Positions 11,592-22,981 are shown, counted from the first letter of the stretch. The stretch is DNA of 64,000 nucleotides from Ananas comosus (GCF_001540865.1 NC_033621.1:11140393-11204392); one strand, 5' to 3'. Numbers and translations are program-made. Notes: a model not told the origin generated them from the letters alone.

Positions 11592-12480
11592 ATAAGTTCG
11601 GTACATTTTTAACCTTCGGAGAAATAGGTTAAGATCACCAGAGGTGTAAAAAAAACTCTGCAAATTAAGCGAGCATAGCTCCTTTTTCGGGTATGGGACT
11701 GGGTTGGGTCGCAAGCCATACCGGCACGACATAGTCGGCAAAAATAGTTCTGATAAATTCTGTATGTTTTCACCTTCAGAGAACACTACAACAAAAACGG
11801 TCTATAGCGACACTTTTAAATATAGGTACATGTCAAAAAAATGCTGCTAGCTAAAATTACCGACACTTTTAAAAAGTGTTGCTATATGTGGGGTCGCTAG
11901 GTATATAGTGACAGTTAAAGAGTGTCGCTATAACCTAAAAGAGTGCTGCTAATTTACCAACACTTATTTAAGCATTTAGCAACCGCCGAAACTCTATCTC
12001 GTTGGCTGCGGTGGCAGAGAAGGACGACAGGAAAGGATCTTCGTCTAGAATTTCAGTGGATTGAGTGAAGAGAGAAGAAAATATGGTAATTAATTTTTAT
12101 TTTTATTTTTTTTCTGTTTGTAATCGGGCCAAATGGACTGGGTGTGGTGGGTTGAGTAGAGTAATCTTTTATTTTTGGTTGGATTGGGGTTTATATTTAG
12201 GCATTAGTAAATATTTTTTTAAGTTTTAGCATAAATGGGACACTTACTCAAAAGTGTCCCAAACATGTGTCCCTATAACCTAATTATGTTGTAGTGGAAA
12301 TAGGTTAAGATCACTAGAGATGTAAAAAGGACAGTCCGGAGACAGCGGTGTCTTCTTTTCAAGTATGGGACTGGGTCGCGGGCCGTACCGGCACAACATA
12401 GTCGGCAAAGCGGGTCATATCGTGCCGGGCCATTTTCTTCGAAACCCCATCCCAGCATGGCTCCTGCATGCCCCCTGCTA
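11592..12480. repeat. Tandem repeat split by a CACTA MITE
   Basis: gaaataggttaagatcacc...gtatgggactgggt...ccggcacgacatagtcggc (11625-11745) recurs at 12297-12420. The second copy's left flank is separated by the CACTA insertion at 11784-12296. Confidence 0.75.
11784..12296 (-). mobile_element. CACTA-type MITE with 3-bp TSD, reverse orientation
   Basis: 513 bp, CACTACAACAAAAACGG to TTATGTTGTAGTG, flanked by GAA at 11781-11783 and 12297-12299. It is the reverse complement of the 3684-4197 element with high identity. Confidence 0.95.
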
Positions 12481-12616
12481 CTCCATAACCTGGGCCATTG
12501 CCTGTTCCCTTTTATTTTTATTTTCTCTTTCCTTTGTTTTTTTTTTTTTTAAGGTTTATTTCTTAAATTCTATAATTTTAATAAATTATTGTATAAGATT
12601 AAAAAAAATTGAATAC

Positions 12617-12881
12617 CCATAATAATGCAAACTTTATTTGTGATGAAACTTTGGAAGATCACCACAGGCATACATAGGTAACATATATAGCCTCAACCAG
12701 CATATAGGCTTNAAAAATTGAATACCCATAATCAAATTTTATGAACTTTTTTTTAAAAAAAAAAAAAAAATTGTATGGAATCTATCAAGCCTATATGCTG
12801 GTTGAGGCTATATATGTTACCTATGTATGCCTGTGGTGATCTTCCAAAGTTTCATCACAAATAAAGTTTGCATTATTATGG
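12617..12881. repeat. Perfect inverted repeat, 95-bp arms
   Basis: The left arm 12617-12711 and right arm 12787-12881 are exact reverse complements by eye, separated by 75 bp containing an N at 12712. The loop repeats aaaattgaatacccataat from just outside the left arm. Confidence 0.93.
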
Positions 12882-13284
12882 TTTAAAATCTTGTTTCTAC
12901 ATTAATTCATGCAACCATTTATTAAATTTTATTTCTATTTAAGAAGTGACTTACAATTGAGTGAGCTTTTTTATTTTCTTTTAGTTTTGTTTTTCGTTGT
13001 TCGTCTCAGTCCAAATCATCACATTAGATTTAGGTACTGTTTGAATGTATAAACATCTTATTTTATATATCATTTTGATTTACTTAAAAAAATATTTAGT
13101 ATTCATTAGATGAGAAGGTGATCAAATATATATCCATAACGAATAACATATTCAGTCTTTAAGGCAATATTTGCACGTCAGAATTATTTTTGTGTATGAA
13201 AATTATCTTGTATAATTGGAAGGCAGAAAATAAATTTTTGCTCTTTATCTATAATTTAGTAGTGTAGCAAATTTCACTTAAGAG
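12882..13284. other. AT-rich intergenic DNA
   Basis: No gene or repeat boundary recognised. Confidence 0.5.
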
Positions 13285-14665
13285 ATGTCTACCACCTCTA
13301 TAATTTAGAATAGTCTTATTTGAATTAAGATATATCATCGTTAAACTTCTTAATCTGCTATATTAGTTTAGTCGGTGGCTACATCCAAATGTTAAGAGGG
13401 TTAAGTGTGCTATAGTTAAAGTAGCTCTATAATAGGTGACTCCCTGGAAAGCGAGGCATCACATTGATATCAGAACCAATAACTGGCCAAAAAAATAAAA
13501 TGATTCTCAGCTGAGTTTGGGTCATGCAGCGCGCAGAGCGTGTCTAGTGCGAGTGAGTTTCTTAACCTAGCTAAAGCATACTGGGTGGCAGTTAATTAGG
13601 CCCAAGAGATTAAGATGATTAAATGTGCTAAAGCTAAAGTAATTATAGGATAGGTGACGTATTGGAAAGCAGGGTATAATAGTTAGTAGCAGATCCAATC
13701 ACTACCCAGAAATATAAAGAGTCTCAATTGAGCTAGGATTATACAGCGGGTAGAGCGTGGTTTTCCGATTGACGACTATATTGGTCGAGTGTGGCTCCTC
13801 ATAAGGTTGGCTAAGCCTAGCAAGATAAATCTCATATCGTTTGTGAGTTTTTTAAACTGGTTATAGCATTTGGGAGATGGTTAGGTATAAAAGGTTTAGA
13901 GGATTAAGCAAGCTAGGACTAGAGTAGGTTTAAGATGGACGACCCTTAGAAAGTGGAATATCATAGTTGGTATCAAAATCAATCACTAGTCAGCAATATA
14001 AGTGATTCTCAGCCGAGCCAAGGTTAGACAATAAGTAAAGCATGGTTCCCCGATTGGCAACTGTTGTGGATAGAGTGTAACTCTCCAAAAGTTGGATTTA
14101 GGTTAGCAAGATAAGTTTTACATTGCTTGGTGTTTGTGAGTATACTTGAGTCTGATGAGAATATTCAAGACTTAAATAAGGGAGAGAATGTGACATCTTC
14201 AGAATTTGGAATAGTCCTATTCCAAATAAGATATACTAGGGATAAACTTCCTAATATGATTATAGCATTTTAGGCCGTGGCTATACCCAAGAGGTTAAGA
14301 GGATTAAGCATGCTAGGGCTAGAGTAATTATATAATGGGTAACTCTCTAAGAAGTGGGTCATCATAGTTGGTATCAAAGTTAATCACCAACTTGAAGTGT
14401 AAGATGAGTGTCAATTAAGTCTGGGTTTTATAGAAAGCATAGCACATCTCCCTTGCTGACGACTGTTGTGGATGAAACACGGCTTCACACAAGGTCGAAT
14501 AAGAGTAGCGAGACATTTCACATTGCTTGGTATTTATGAGTTTTTTAACCTAGTTATAGCATATTGGGTGGTATTTAAGTCTATGAGGTTAAGAGGTGAA
14601 GTGTGACAGAGCCAAAGTAGTTCAAGGATAGGTAATTCCCTGGGAAGCATAGCATCGCAACATGA
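13285..14665 (+). mobile_element. Tandem series of decayed LTR / primer-binding-site / leader fragments
   Basis: Four sites resembling the tRNA-Met primer-binding site (ideal TGGTATCAGAGCC) lie at about 13466, 13680, 13961 and 14372. Each is preceded by a ctggaaagc..ggcatca LTR-end-like phrase and followed by gattctcagctgagc and gcgggtagagcgtgg. One LTR-like piece runs from TGTGACATC at 14189 to CATCA at 14364 (about 176 bp), and a relative starts near 13290. No gag or pol seen. Confidence 0.65.
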
Positions 14666-14952
14666 TTTATTTTATTCTAAAAAACTGACATAGCGATCGA
14701 ATATGCTATCCCATTCTAGATCTTTGACCACATTTAACGCTTCCGATCACAATATGAATTTTTCATACTTGACACTGAATGACTAAATCACTTCATAGAT
14801 AAAATATGATATTCTATCAAATTATAAACATTAAGGTATTTCAAAGACTAGAAAATCATACTCCTAACTAGCTTGCAACAAAACAAAAAAGTATTTATGT
14901 CATATAAGTAGTCATTGGATAATTTTTTCTGACATGCAAGTATGAAGCCTAG

Positions 14953-15082
14953 TTGTTAGCGCACGTGGCAAAGATTTTGGTGGTTGGTATCTGAGTTTTC
15001 AAATTCGAAATGTAATTACTTCACATTTTCAGTTAAGTTTATTTCCAAAAGAAATAAACAAAACACAAAAAAAAACTTTTTT
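14953..15082 (+). mobile_element. Decayed tRNA-derived SINE
   Basis: Matches the SINE family: gttagcgcacgtggcaaag, then ttcaaattcgaaatg (eroded B box), then ttcagttaagtttatttcc and an A-rich tail. Confidence 0.7.
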
Positions 15083-15651
15083 CCGCATCCAAGCAAACCT
15101 TTAAGATTTTCGTTCTCTCTAATTTTTTGTCATTATGACACTGGAAGAGAATGGATAATCATTGATAGTTGATGATCATACCACTTTTGTTTTTTTTTTT
15201 CTTGTTTTCTAATTAGCAATTTTGGGTCCAATTATAAATGGCCTCTAATTATTAATCAGCTTAATTCGCCCAACCAATAGAGGGACCAACTTTGATCCTG
15301 CTAACTAATTATATACAATATTGAAAAAGTTAATTTAAGATCTCTTTTTTGATAGTGTGGGGACAACCCATTTTATAATGAAAATAAATAATTAATATTT
15401 AAAAGTCCTGATCAATCCTGTGGGATATTGAGCAAATACATAAACATATATATAATATAATTAATGTATCAATCACAGTACCTCCAAGTTGATTACTAAA
15501 TAATTAATACATAAAATCATAATTAGAAGTGTCTAAATCATTTTAGTTTATGACGGTGTTAGCGATCGTGCTGCATATTTATGAGGAACAATAAGTTGTA
15601 CTTGTACAGAATTATATTTCTTTATAGAGCAATAATATAATTGGATTAAAT
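15083..15651. other. AT-rich intergenic DNA
   Basis: No gene or repeat recognised. Confidence 0.5.
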
Positions 15652-15888
15652 ATGAAGGAAAAGGAGAAAGCGCGTTCTCGAGAGTGGAGATTAAGTGAAG
15701 ATCTTAGAAGCTTCATTAGTCATTCATTTCATCATTATCTTAGTGATCAAGGAGTCGGCGACGAAAATAAATGGTTAAGTACTCCAATGACAACTTTCGT
15801 CGGCGGTAATCTCCGCCGACACGCGGAAATTTTGCTGTTCGATATCCGGCTCCCGCCGCGGCGGCCCACAAAGGATCTACTTTTATAA
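15652..15888 (+). CDS. Possible small ORF, 78 residues, unrecognised
   Basis: A short ATG-to-TAA frame in a locally GC-rich island (from about 15790) that stands out from the AT-rich surroundings. The product is basic (MKEKEKARSREWRLSEDLRS, later LPPRRPTKDLLL). I see no domain, signal peptide or membrane segment. The GC-rich end contains an inverted CGGCGG...CCGCCG pair, so it may be a hairpin in a transposon or a broken exon rather than a gene. Confidence 0.25.
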   Translation: MKEKEKARSREWRLSEDLRSFISHSFHHYLSDQGVGDENKWLSTPMTTFVGGNLRRHAEILLFDIRLPPRRPTKDLLL

Positions 15889-15981
15889 TTTAGAAGATTA
15901 TCAGCTAGGTCTAGTTGCATGCTTTTTTTGATTAGTATAAATTAAGGTTACTTTCACTCAAAGAGTATAATTACAACAATT

Positions 15982-16020
<39 letters not shown>

Positions 16021-16032
16021 TATATATATAAT

Positions 16033-16200
16033 AGTTGAGGCTAATACTGATCGGATAGTAACGAGCGTTTTACTTATTATTTGTTTTCATGATAGAGCTT
16101 CCAATTGAACGAATCGGTCCGTGAACATGACTATACACTTGAAATGTTTTAGAATTCAAATTTCAAAATCTTTTCGACATGATCTAAGGTAGTAAACGAG
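16033..16200 (+). mobile_element. Truncated foldback MITE, subfamily C
   Basis: gttgaggctaatactgatcg, ttgttttcatgatagagc and the cgaatcggtccgtgaac frame are recognisable with many small deletions. Flanked on both sides by (TA)n. Confidence 0.7.
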
Positions 16201-16225
16201 CCATATTTTTACTACATGAATATAC

Positions 16226-16258
<33 letters not shown>

Positions 16259-16299
16259 ATTTAGTTGACTAAATATTGGCTTATCATTAATGTGGAAGT

Positions 16300-16680
16300 G
16301 ATGTAGTAATATTGTGATTAGCGCACAAATAGAAACGAAATATAACAAACGCGAAAAAAGAAAAACCACAAACAGAAAATAAAATGAGGCATAAAGATTT
16401 ACGTAGAAAATCCTTTGTAGAGAAAAAATTATAGGCGAAGGAAGAGAGAATTTCACTACTTAAAAAAAAGAGTACGAAGTTTTGAATACTATACTCTGTA
16501 TTGCGTCTAGAGCAAAAAGAAGAAAGAGATTTCTTAACGGGTTCTGGATCCAAGCCCTCCGTTACCCATTATAGACATCTAGTTTTTTTTCACGAACTCT
16601 TTTTCAAATTTACAACACCGAAATTGTCAACAAATCGGAGGCCCAAAATCTAAGTCGATAGCTAAATTTTGAGGCACATC
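16300..16680 (-). mobile_element. Possible retrotransposon LTR fragment
   Basis: gatttacgtagaaaatcc and the following AG-rich stretch resemble a sequence common in plant Copia LTRs. No terminal TG/CA, TSD or coding region seen, so this is tentative. Confidence 0.3.
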
Positions 16681-16926
16681 TAACAATACATCAGTTTTAT
16701 ACAGCGATGCGTCAATATTTAGCCAATTAAGTTGGGTTGTGAAACTTGATAGTAATGAAAGCTCAAGTCAAAATTGCAACAAATTAGGTGTAATTTACCA
16801 TGTATGTATATACAATTGTTAGGTAGGTCTAATATAATTAATTGTGACAGTAGATTACACTAAAGTAATAAATGATCATGGTAAGGGGTCGGTGATATGT
16901 TTCTCTTAAGGGAGCAATAACATAGG

Positions 16927-17896
16927 CCCCGTTTGGATCGCGGGATAAGCGGGGATAACGAAAGTTATTCCCGCTATTCCACCAAACGGGGTGAAATTTG
17001 GCCGGAATATTTTATCCCGGTCAAACCTTGCTATTCTCGGTTATCCCGGAATAGCAAGGAATTTGCTATTCCACCATTTTGGTGGAATAGTGCTATTCCA
17101 ATGCTTAATTTCAAACTTAATTAAACTTATAAATTGAATTAAACTAAATTATATAAATATAATATGTTATATATTATAATACATTATTTTTATTATAAAA
17201 TTATTAATTATACTATATTAATACATATTATTTATATTTAAATATTATAATAAAATTTATAATAAATTATATTTAAATATTATAATAAATTCTTTTTATT
17301 AAATTTAAATTTAAGTAGAATTTTTAAAAAATTTATAAATTTATTATAATAAATTATTTTTATTAATTGTTCCCACCACTATTCTTATTTTAAAATTTTA
17401 AAAATTAAAAATTTAAATTTTTAAAATTTATAATTTATAATCTCAAAATTAAAGTTTAAAATTTAAATTATAAATTATAAATTTTAAATTTAAATTTTGA
17501 TATTTTAAATTTTTGAAATTTAAAATTTGATATTTTATATTTTTTAAATTTAAATATGATCTTAAATTTAAAGTTTGAAATTTAAAATTTAAAATTTTGA
17601 ATTTAAAATTTGAGATTTTAAATTTCAAAGTTAAAATTTTAAATTTAGAAATATAAATTTAAAAATTTAAAAATTCAAATTCAAATATAATAAGTGGATA
17701 ATATCATTATTTTTTATTTACAAAACCCATTATCTTTCTTATTCCATCTTACCTAACCAAACGCTATTTTTTTTATTCCAGGAATAACCCAATTTTCATC
17801 CAAACGCAAAATTGATCTAATCCTCGCTTATACCTCAATTTATACCTATTCCTGGAATAGCCACTTTTTCCTTATCCCCGAACCAAACGATACCTA
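16927..17896. mobile_element. AT-rich TIR element (GGCCCCGTTTGG end)
   Basis: Left GGCCCCGTTTGGATCGCGGG and right CCCCGAACCAAACGATACC are inverted relatives. Next to them ggaatagc/gctattcc phrases mirror each other. The middle is aaatttaaa-type sequence. It fits a non-autonomous Harbinger- or hAT-like element; the target duplication is unclear. A decayed partial copy is at 60735-61140. Confidence 0.7.
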
Positions 17897-18227
17897 AAGG
17901 TATATATGCTTGATACCGAGGTCAAAGTCTCTGTTTGGAATTCCAGAAAGAATGCATTACATGAATTCGAAAAAATAGCTTGTTTGCTTCTGTATGTAAT
18001 ATAGTATTCTATATTTTTTAATGAGTCGATTGTGATATATTTTTACGATTTCTACCGAAAAATACAGAAACACATCTTTTTATTTTATATATATGTATAT
18101 TTCGTAATGAGTTGATTACGATATATTTTCGCTATTCCAGTTGAAAAATGCAAAAACACATCCCTTATTCTACACACACACACACACACACACTAGGTTA
18201 GAACATTAATTATTTATAGAATCAAGT

Positions 18228-18772
18228 CATTGGATATTAGGTTTTGGTCTTTGGATGAAGGGATGTGCAGCTAGGATAATAGTGACCCCTAGGGTTTAGT
18301 GAGTGGTAAGTAAAATAGTATGATCTAAATTGTCAACAAATCAGAGGTCAAGGGGGTAGATTTAATGGCGGAAAACGTGGTAGCATCATTTGGCTAGTAA
18401 TTAAAAGGTCTCAAAATTAACAATTTTAATGGTCGATGCGATGCGTTTGTGAATTTAACAGTAGTGTAAAATAATTCAAATCTGATAAAATTTTTATAGA
18501 AAATTCTTTTCGCTATTTAGAGTAAGATCAGTATGTCTGATCTTAAATTCAAGTATTTTATCGTCATTTTTTATGATATTTTTATTTTCAGCCGTTCATT
18601 TTTAGATTAATCATTTGATAGGTAAATAATGTCGAAAAATTACGAAATTTAATTTTCAAATATTTTTAATAGGATAGATCAAGTCTAACGGAGCTAATCA
18701 TCGATTTGGAAGCTACATCATTGCAAACAATTTGGTTGCACGGAAGCCTCCGTACTACCGATAGTATATAAG

Positions 18773-18778
<6 letters not shown>
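18228..18778. mobile_element. Chimeric foldback MITE (B joined to A)
   Basis: 18240-18378 is reversed subfamily B (tggatgaagggatgtgc, agggtttagtgagtgg, tagatttaatggcgg). From 18379 it continues as the interior and right half of subfamily A (catcatttggctagtaatt ... gcacggaagcctccg, accgatagtatataagc). The A left half is missing. A (TC)n tract of about 40 bp follows. Confidence 0.8.
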
Positions 18779-18837
<59 letters not shown>

Positions 18838-19060
18838 GGCTATGGTGCTTGTAAAAGCACCAAGCATTTGGTGCTTGTAAATTTTTTACCGTTAGATCTA
18901 TCTCTTTGATCATTTCCATCCGTTAGAGCAAACTATTCAATTAACCACCCACTCAACCCTGGGGTCCCATATCATTCTAACCGCACATCCCTTAATCCAA
19001 TAACCAAAAATCTACAAGCACCAATAATTTGGCACTTTTAAAAGCATAGAAGTACAATTC
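18838..19060 (+). mobile_element. Foldback MITE, subfamily B
   Basis: The tip hairpin is AAGCACCAA / TTTGGTGCTT (left); on the right ctacaagcaccaata and ggcacttttaaaagc. The core attcaattaaccacccactc and accgcacatccc match subfamily B. Preceded by (TC)n(TA)n. Confidence 0.87.
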
Positions 19061-19074
19061 ATATATATATATAG

Positions 19075-19235
19075 AGTAGGGCTACTATACTCTTATGAGT
19101 ATAGAGCCCTTCGTACTCATAAGTTATTTTTGATGATAGAGCTTCTGAATCGACGATCCATTTCGTTAAATATAATTTAAGAGTATTTGAAACTTCTAAA
19201 AAATAAATTTTGTAATTTTTCGAAATCATAATAGA
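19075..19235 (+). mobile_element. Foldback MITE, subfamily D variant, left half only
   Basis: Tip hairpin CTTATGAGTA / TACTCATAAG (10-bp perfect arms), then the subfamily frame (atttttgatgatagagc, aatcgacgatccatttcg). The right half is absent. Confidence 0.75.
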
Positions 19236-19239
19236 GTCC

Positions 19240-19545
19240 ATTAAGCTCTGAACTATGAATCGTTTTGATTTTGCTATCCAATATTTCAAAAGTTTGATTT
19301 TATCATCAAACCTTTCAATTTGTTTGAACAGAGTCAGTTAGCAACATTGTGACTTCAAAATTTGAATGTGTTGCTTATTTTTTTATATTTAGTAATTAGT
19401 ATACTTTGTACCATTCTCCCAACTATAAATTCATTTAAAAAGTAATTATCTTTTTTTGACGTTAACATATTATTAAATGGCTTAAATCAAATAAATTAAA
19501 ATTTTGAATAGTAAATTCTAAATAGTTCATAATTCAGGTAATTAC
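19240..19545. repeat. Dispersed foldback repeat E, copy 2
   Basis: Same phrase order as 11280-11565 (ctgaactatgaatcg, gattttgctatcc, acagagtcagttag, ttcataattcagg). Confidence 0.65.
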
Positions 19546-20361
19546 TTCTGTAAGTTTTTTATCATTCAGAAATAATCTTAATAAATTAATGTTTACTGTG
19601 TCTCTCTCAGCAAAAAGTCAACCCAGTTATAAATGGATTAGGGCTTTGTGAACTTGTGTTGTGGACTTGTAGTAAATGACAAAGTAAACATATATACAAA
19701 TGGTGATCACTTCCCCAGTCATCACCTGGACCACTAAGACTAGTAGTAGTATATACAATAAACAGTGGTGGGGTTGACTCTACCTCATGCTTTGTTCTCA
19801 CACAATCATGCATATATATGGTGGAAGTGATGATCATCAAGATGTTAATTAACTGTACATCACTTAAATCATATCTTCTTATAATCAATTAAGTAATTAA
19901 TTATGGCAAACCTAGTAGAAAACTAACCATGGCAGTGTTTAATTAATTATATATATATTATCTTATACGTACCATCTAATTAATGAACTGAGTAGATAAA
20001 CATCTATCTATATATGTATATATTATTATAGTTATGTAATGTTCACACTTTGTTTTGACTTTGAACAATGACTTCAACAATACTCATTCCAAGTCATACT
20101 TGAGAAAAATTACAACTGAAACCCTCAGTGAAAGACACAACAGAGAAAAAGAAAAAAAAAAAAAGAAAAAAGCGTCCTTCCTCTCCCACGTACATGAAAA
20201 CTTGGGCATGCACCTCATCAACATGCACCAAGTAAAAACAAAAAGAAAAAGAAGTAACAAAAGAGAAAAATACGTGTTTAACATCTTTCTTATAATAACT
20301 AAAAATTAACACAGCCTAAGTAACAAAGTGTTTTGAGACCTTGCACGTACACAAACTGACC
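19546..20361. other. Intergenic DNA downstream of ACS
   Basis: It should contain the ACS 3' UTR (just below 20362). I see no perfect AATAAA on the minus strand within 100 nt. A (TA)n run and an A-rich stretch are present; no other gene seen. Confidence 0.5.
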
Positions 20362-22051
20362 CTATCTCTCCGATCGGCGATCGAACGCCGATATTGCGCG
20401 CACCCACTTGATTAGCCTTCTTGGCCCTCTTCCAATCTTGCCTCGGCCGTCGCTGGATAAAACGAAGCTCTTCAACCTTTCCATGGAGATATCTAGGGTT
20501 TCCTCCGACATGTTCGCGAAGCAAACCCTAAACCACCCGGGCTCGTTGCAGTGGCACGAAGAGCCCGGAGAAATGTTTAGTCCCACATCATGCACTATCC
20601 TTTTCCACAGCTCCATCTCTCCTTCAGGTGTCTTAGTCTTAAGTAAGTGCCTCATGTCCACCCAACAAAACAACCCTGCATTGCTCTCCAAACAGCTTAT
20701 TCCGATCGTCCGCAGCGCTTCGGTGAGCCGCTTTTGCCGCTCTCTAAGCCGCTTCTTGTTCTCCGCTATGTAGTTCGCTGTGAACTCCTTGTCGGAGAGC
20801 AACAAGGACAAGAAGTACTGAGTTTGAGAGGAGATGAGCCCAAAGCTCGACATCTTGGTCGCCGTGGAGACCACCGCCTCATTTTGGGAGTGTATCGCAC
20901 CAACGCGAAAGCCTGGTAGGCCGAGGTCCTTCGATAAGCTATACACGATGTGTACACGGTCCGCCACCTCTTTGCCTCGTTCGGTTATCGCCTCAGCGAC
21001 ACTTATGAAGCCCGGAGAGTCGAAGTTGGTGCCAGAGTATATCTCATCGCTGATCAGATGGATGCCCTTGGCCACAATGAAGTCGATTAGGGTTTCTAGC
21101 TCACGGTGAGCCAATGTGGTGCCCAAAGGGTTCGAGGGGTTGGTGACCAACACTCCCTTCACTCTTAGCTTCTGCTGCTGAGCTTGATGATAAGCCTCTT
21201 CGAGCGCGGGCTTGGTGATCCGAAACCCGTTCGAGCTCGAGCAGTGGATCGGTATGATCTCCGCACCGGTCCGCCATTTGAGATCCCTATCAAACCTGCA
21301 AGTTAAACAGCATATTTAGTATACATGGGAAAAACGTACAAGAAGAGCATATTAATATATATAGGAGTGAAAATGTATAGTACTTACCCAGGGTAGTAAG
21401 GAGTTGGAACGAGGAACGCGTCGCCAGGTTCGCCGAGGCAGAAAATGAGAATCTCATTTGCGGAAGTAGAGCCCGCAGTGAGTACAAGCTTGCGAGGATC
21501 GAATGCCACTTTGTTTCCTCTCAGCTCTTCCATGAACTCCGCCATAGCCTGCGATTCATATTCGTTAATACGATCTTCTTCTTCTTCTTTCATCACTCTC
21601 TCTCTTTGTTTGTTTGTTTTTTTTTTTCGCTATACATATAACCGAGAGGAGAAATTACATGTTTGAAAGCGGGCAAGCCGTGATAGTCCTGGAACAGAGC
21701 GAGCTCGCGGAACACAGAAACACCCTCGCTCTTGAACGCGGTGGAGTCGGGGTTCCTCGCAAGCCACGACTCGATCAGATCGAACGAGAGCTGCGTGCAT
21801 GAAGAACATTCAATCATGAAGAGATGAAGCAAATGTAAATGAGAGCATTTTACATCACATTGGAGAGGCATTATCAGTGAACCAAAACTTGAGAGAGAGC
21901 GAGAGAGAGTTTATTGAAACTAGCTAGTCACTCTTCACTAACTAGCTAGTTGTGGTTAGATTTAATACATTTGCTCTGTAAAATTAAAAAAAGACAGTTT
22001 ATTTACTCTTCACCAACTAGTTTTCACTAAATTTAATATGTCTACTCTATA

Positions 22052-22095
<44 letters not shown>

Positions 22096-22132
22096 GTTTA
22101 CTGAAACTAATCACTCTTCACTAATTAGACTA

Positions 22133-22171
<39 letters not shown>

Positions 22172-22540
22172 TATTGAAACGAGTCATTCTTCACTAATTA
22201 GTTACCTTTGATTAGATTTTAACATATCTACTCTATCCTGTTACTATTAGTTTTGACTAAATTTAATACATATGCTTTATAATAAACGAGAGAGAGAGAA
22301 AATTATAACTCTGACTAGATTTAATGCATCTGCTCTGTGACAAAAAAAATTAAGAAAAGGAACCAAAAAAAAAAAAAAGACCTGGTTCTCAGCAAGACCC
22401 ATTTGGATGATGCCATGAGGGTTGGTGATTGGGTGATAGGGGTTCTTCTCATACTCTTGCCACCCCAGAAAGTATGAGGAGTCCTCTCCGTGGGCGTTGC
22501 ATGCAGCTTTCTTGGACAGCAGCAGCTGCTTACAATTCAT
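20362..22540 (-). CDS. ACS: 1-aminocyclopropane-1-carboxylate synthase, type-2-like, four exons
   Basis: This PLP enzyme converts S-adenosylmethionine to ACC, the rate-limiting cytosolic step of ethylene synthesis. I read four exons: 22382-22540, 21659-21790, 21388-21548 and 20362-21295. All junctions are GT-AG and the total is 1386 nt, or 461 residues plus TAG. Family boxes appear in order: QMGLAENQ (46-53), YHGLPAFKH before the second splice, [26 protein letters not shown] across the third splice, NPSNPLG, SDEIYSG (Asp234, Tyr237), SLSKD with the PLP lysine at 273, and [14 protein letters not shown]. The last 14 residues, 448-461, read [14 protein letters not shown]. This resembles the TOE degron of type-2 ACS, known to be recognised by ETO1-type BTB/CUL3 adaptors, but it is one residue short. 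Introns are 591, 110 and 92 nt; the first carries (GA)n tracts. Identity is secure. The type-2 assignment is an inference from the tail. Confidence 0.96.
22055..22168. repeat. (GA)n microsatellites in ACS intron 1
   Basis: Two GA runs (about 22055-22092 and 22137-22168) are separated by a short repeated AT-rich phrase about Ctrl 'ctattcttcactaa'. Further GA runs lie in the leader and promoter at 22592-22611 and 22738-22772. On the coding strand these read as CT runs. Confidence 0.9.
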
Positions 22541-22689
22541 TTTTGATTTTAATAATATTATATCAAAAAATATAATATATGTGTATATATTCTAGAGAGA
22601 GAGAGAGAGAGGAGGAATGTAGAGTGAGCAAGAGAGAGAGCTGTGAATTTGTATATGCCTGTGTGTTGCTTGGAGGCCGGAGAAGATAC

Positions 22690-22699
22690 ATATATATAG
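22690..22699 (-). promoter_or_regulatory. Candidate TATA box of the ACS gene
   Basis: On the minus strand the sequence reads TCTATATATATG about 150 nt upstream of the ACS start codon. It is followed by a CT-rich leader that fits a plant 5' UTR. Transcription would start roughly 30 nt downstream, giving a leader of about 110-125 nt. Position and composition support this, but TA repeats are common throughout the window. Confidence 0.5.
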
Positions 22700-22736
22700 A
22701 GTAATAGCATGGTCTAGAGAGAGAAAAAGAGAGCTG

Positions 22737-22775
<39 letters not shown>

Positions 22776-22849
22776 GTACTTATTTATTTATCTGTATATT
22801 ATACATTTTTGGGGTGATCAATGCAGATGAGCTGAGAATTATTTTTTGG

Positions 22850-22947
22850 AGAATAACTAGCACGCTACCTGTTTTATTCATTGAATGAATAAATTTGGCT
22901 ATAGAGGTGAGGCAACGAAGGCCTCAAGAAAAAACAACATCAGCTGA

Positions 22948-22981
<34 letters not shown>
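22850..22981 (-). mobile_element. SINE-like 3' fragment with long poly-A/T edge
   Basis: agcacgctacctgttttattcattgaatg and aataaatttggcta with gaggcaacgaaggcctc; similar phrases at 24486-24600 and 56520-56640. A run of about 30 A lies at 22950-22981. Confidence 0.5.

Noticed and set aside
20084..20312. Poly-F/S frames downstream of ACS
   Set aside because: Produced by an A-rich low-complexity run; no coding evidence.
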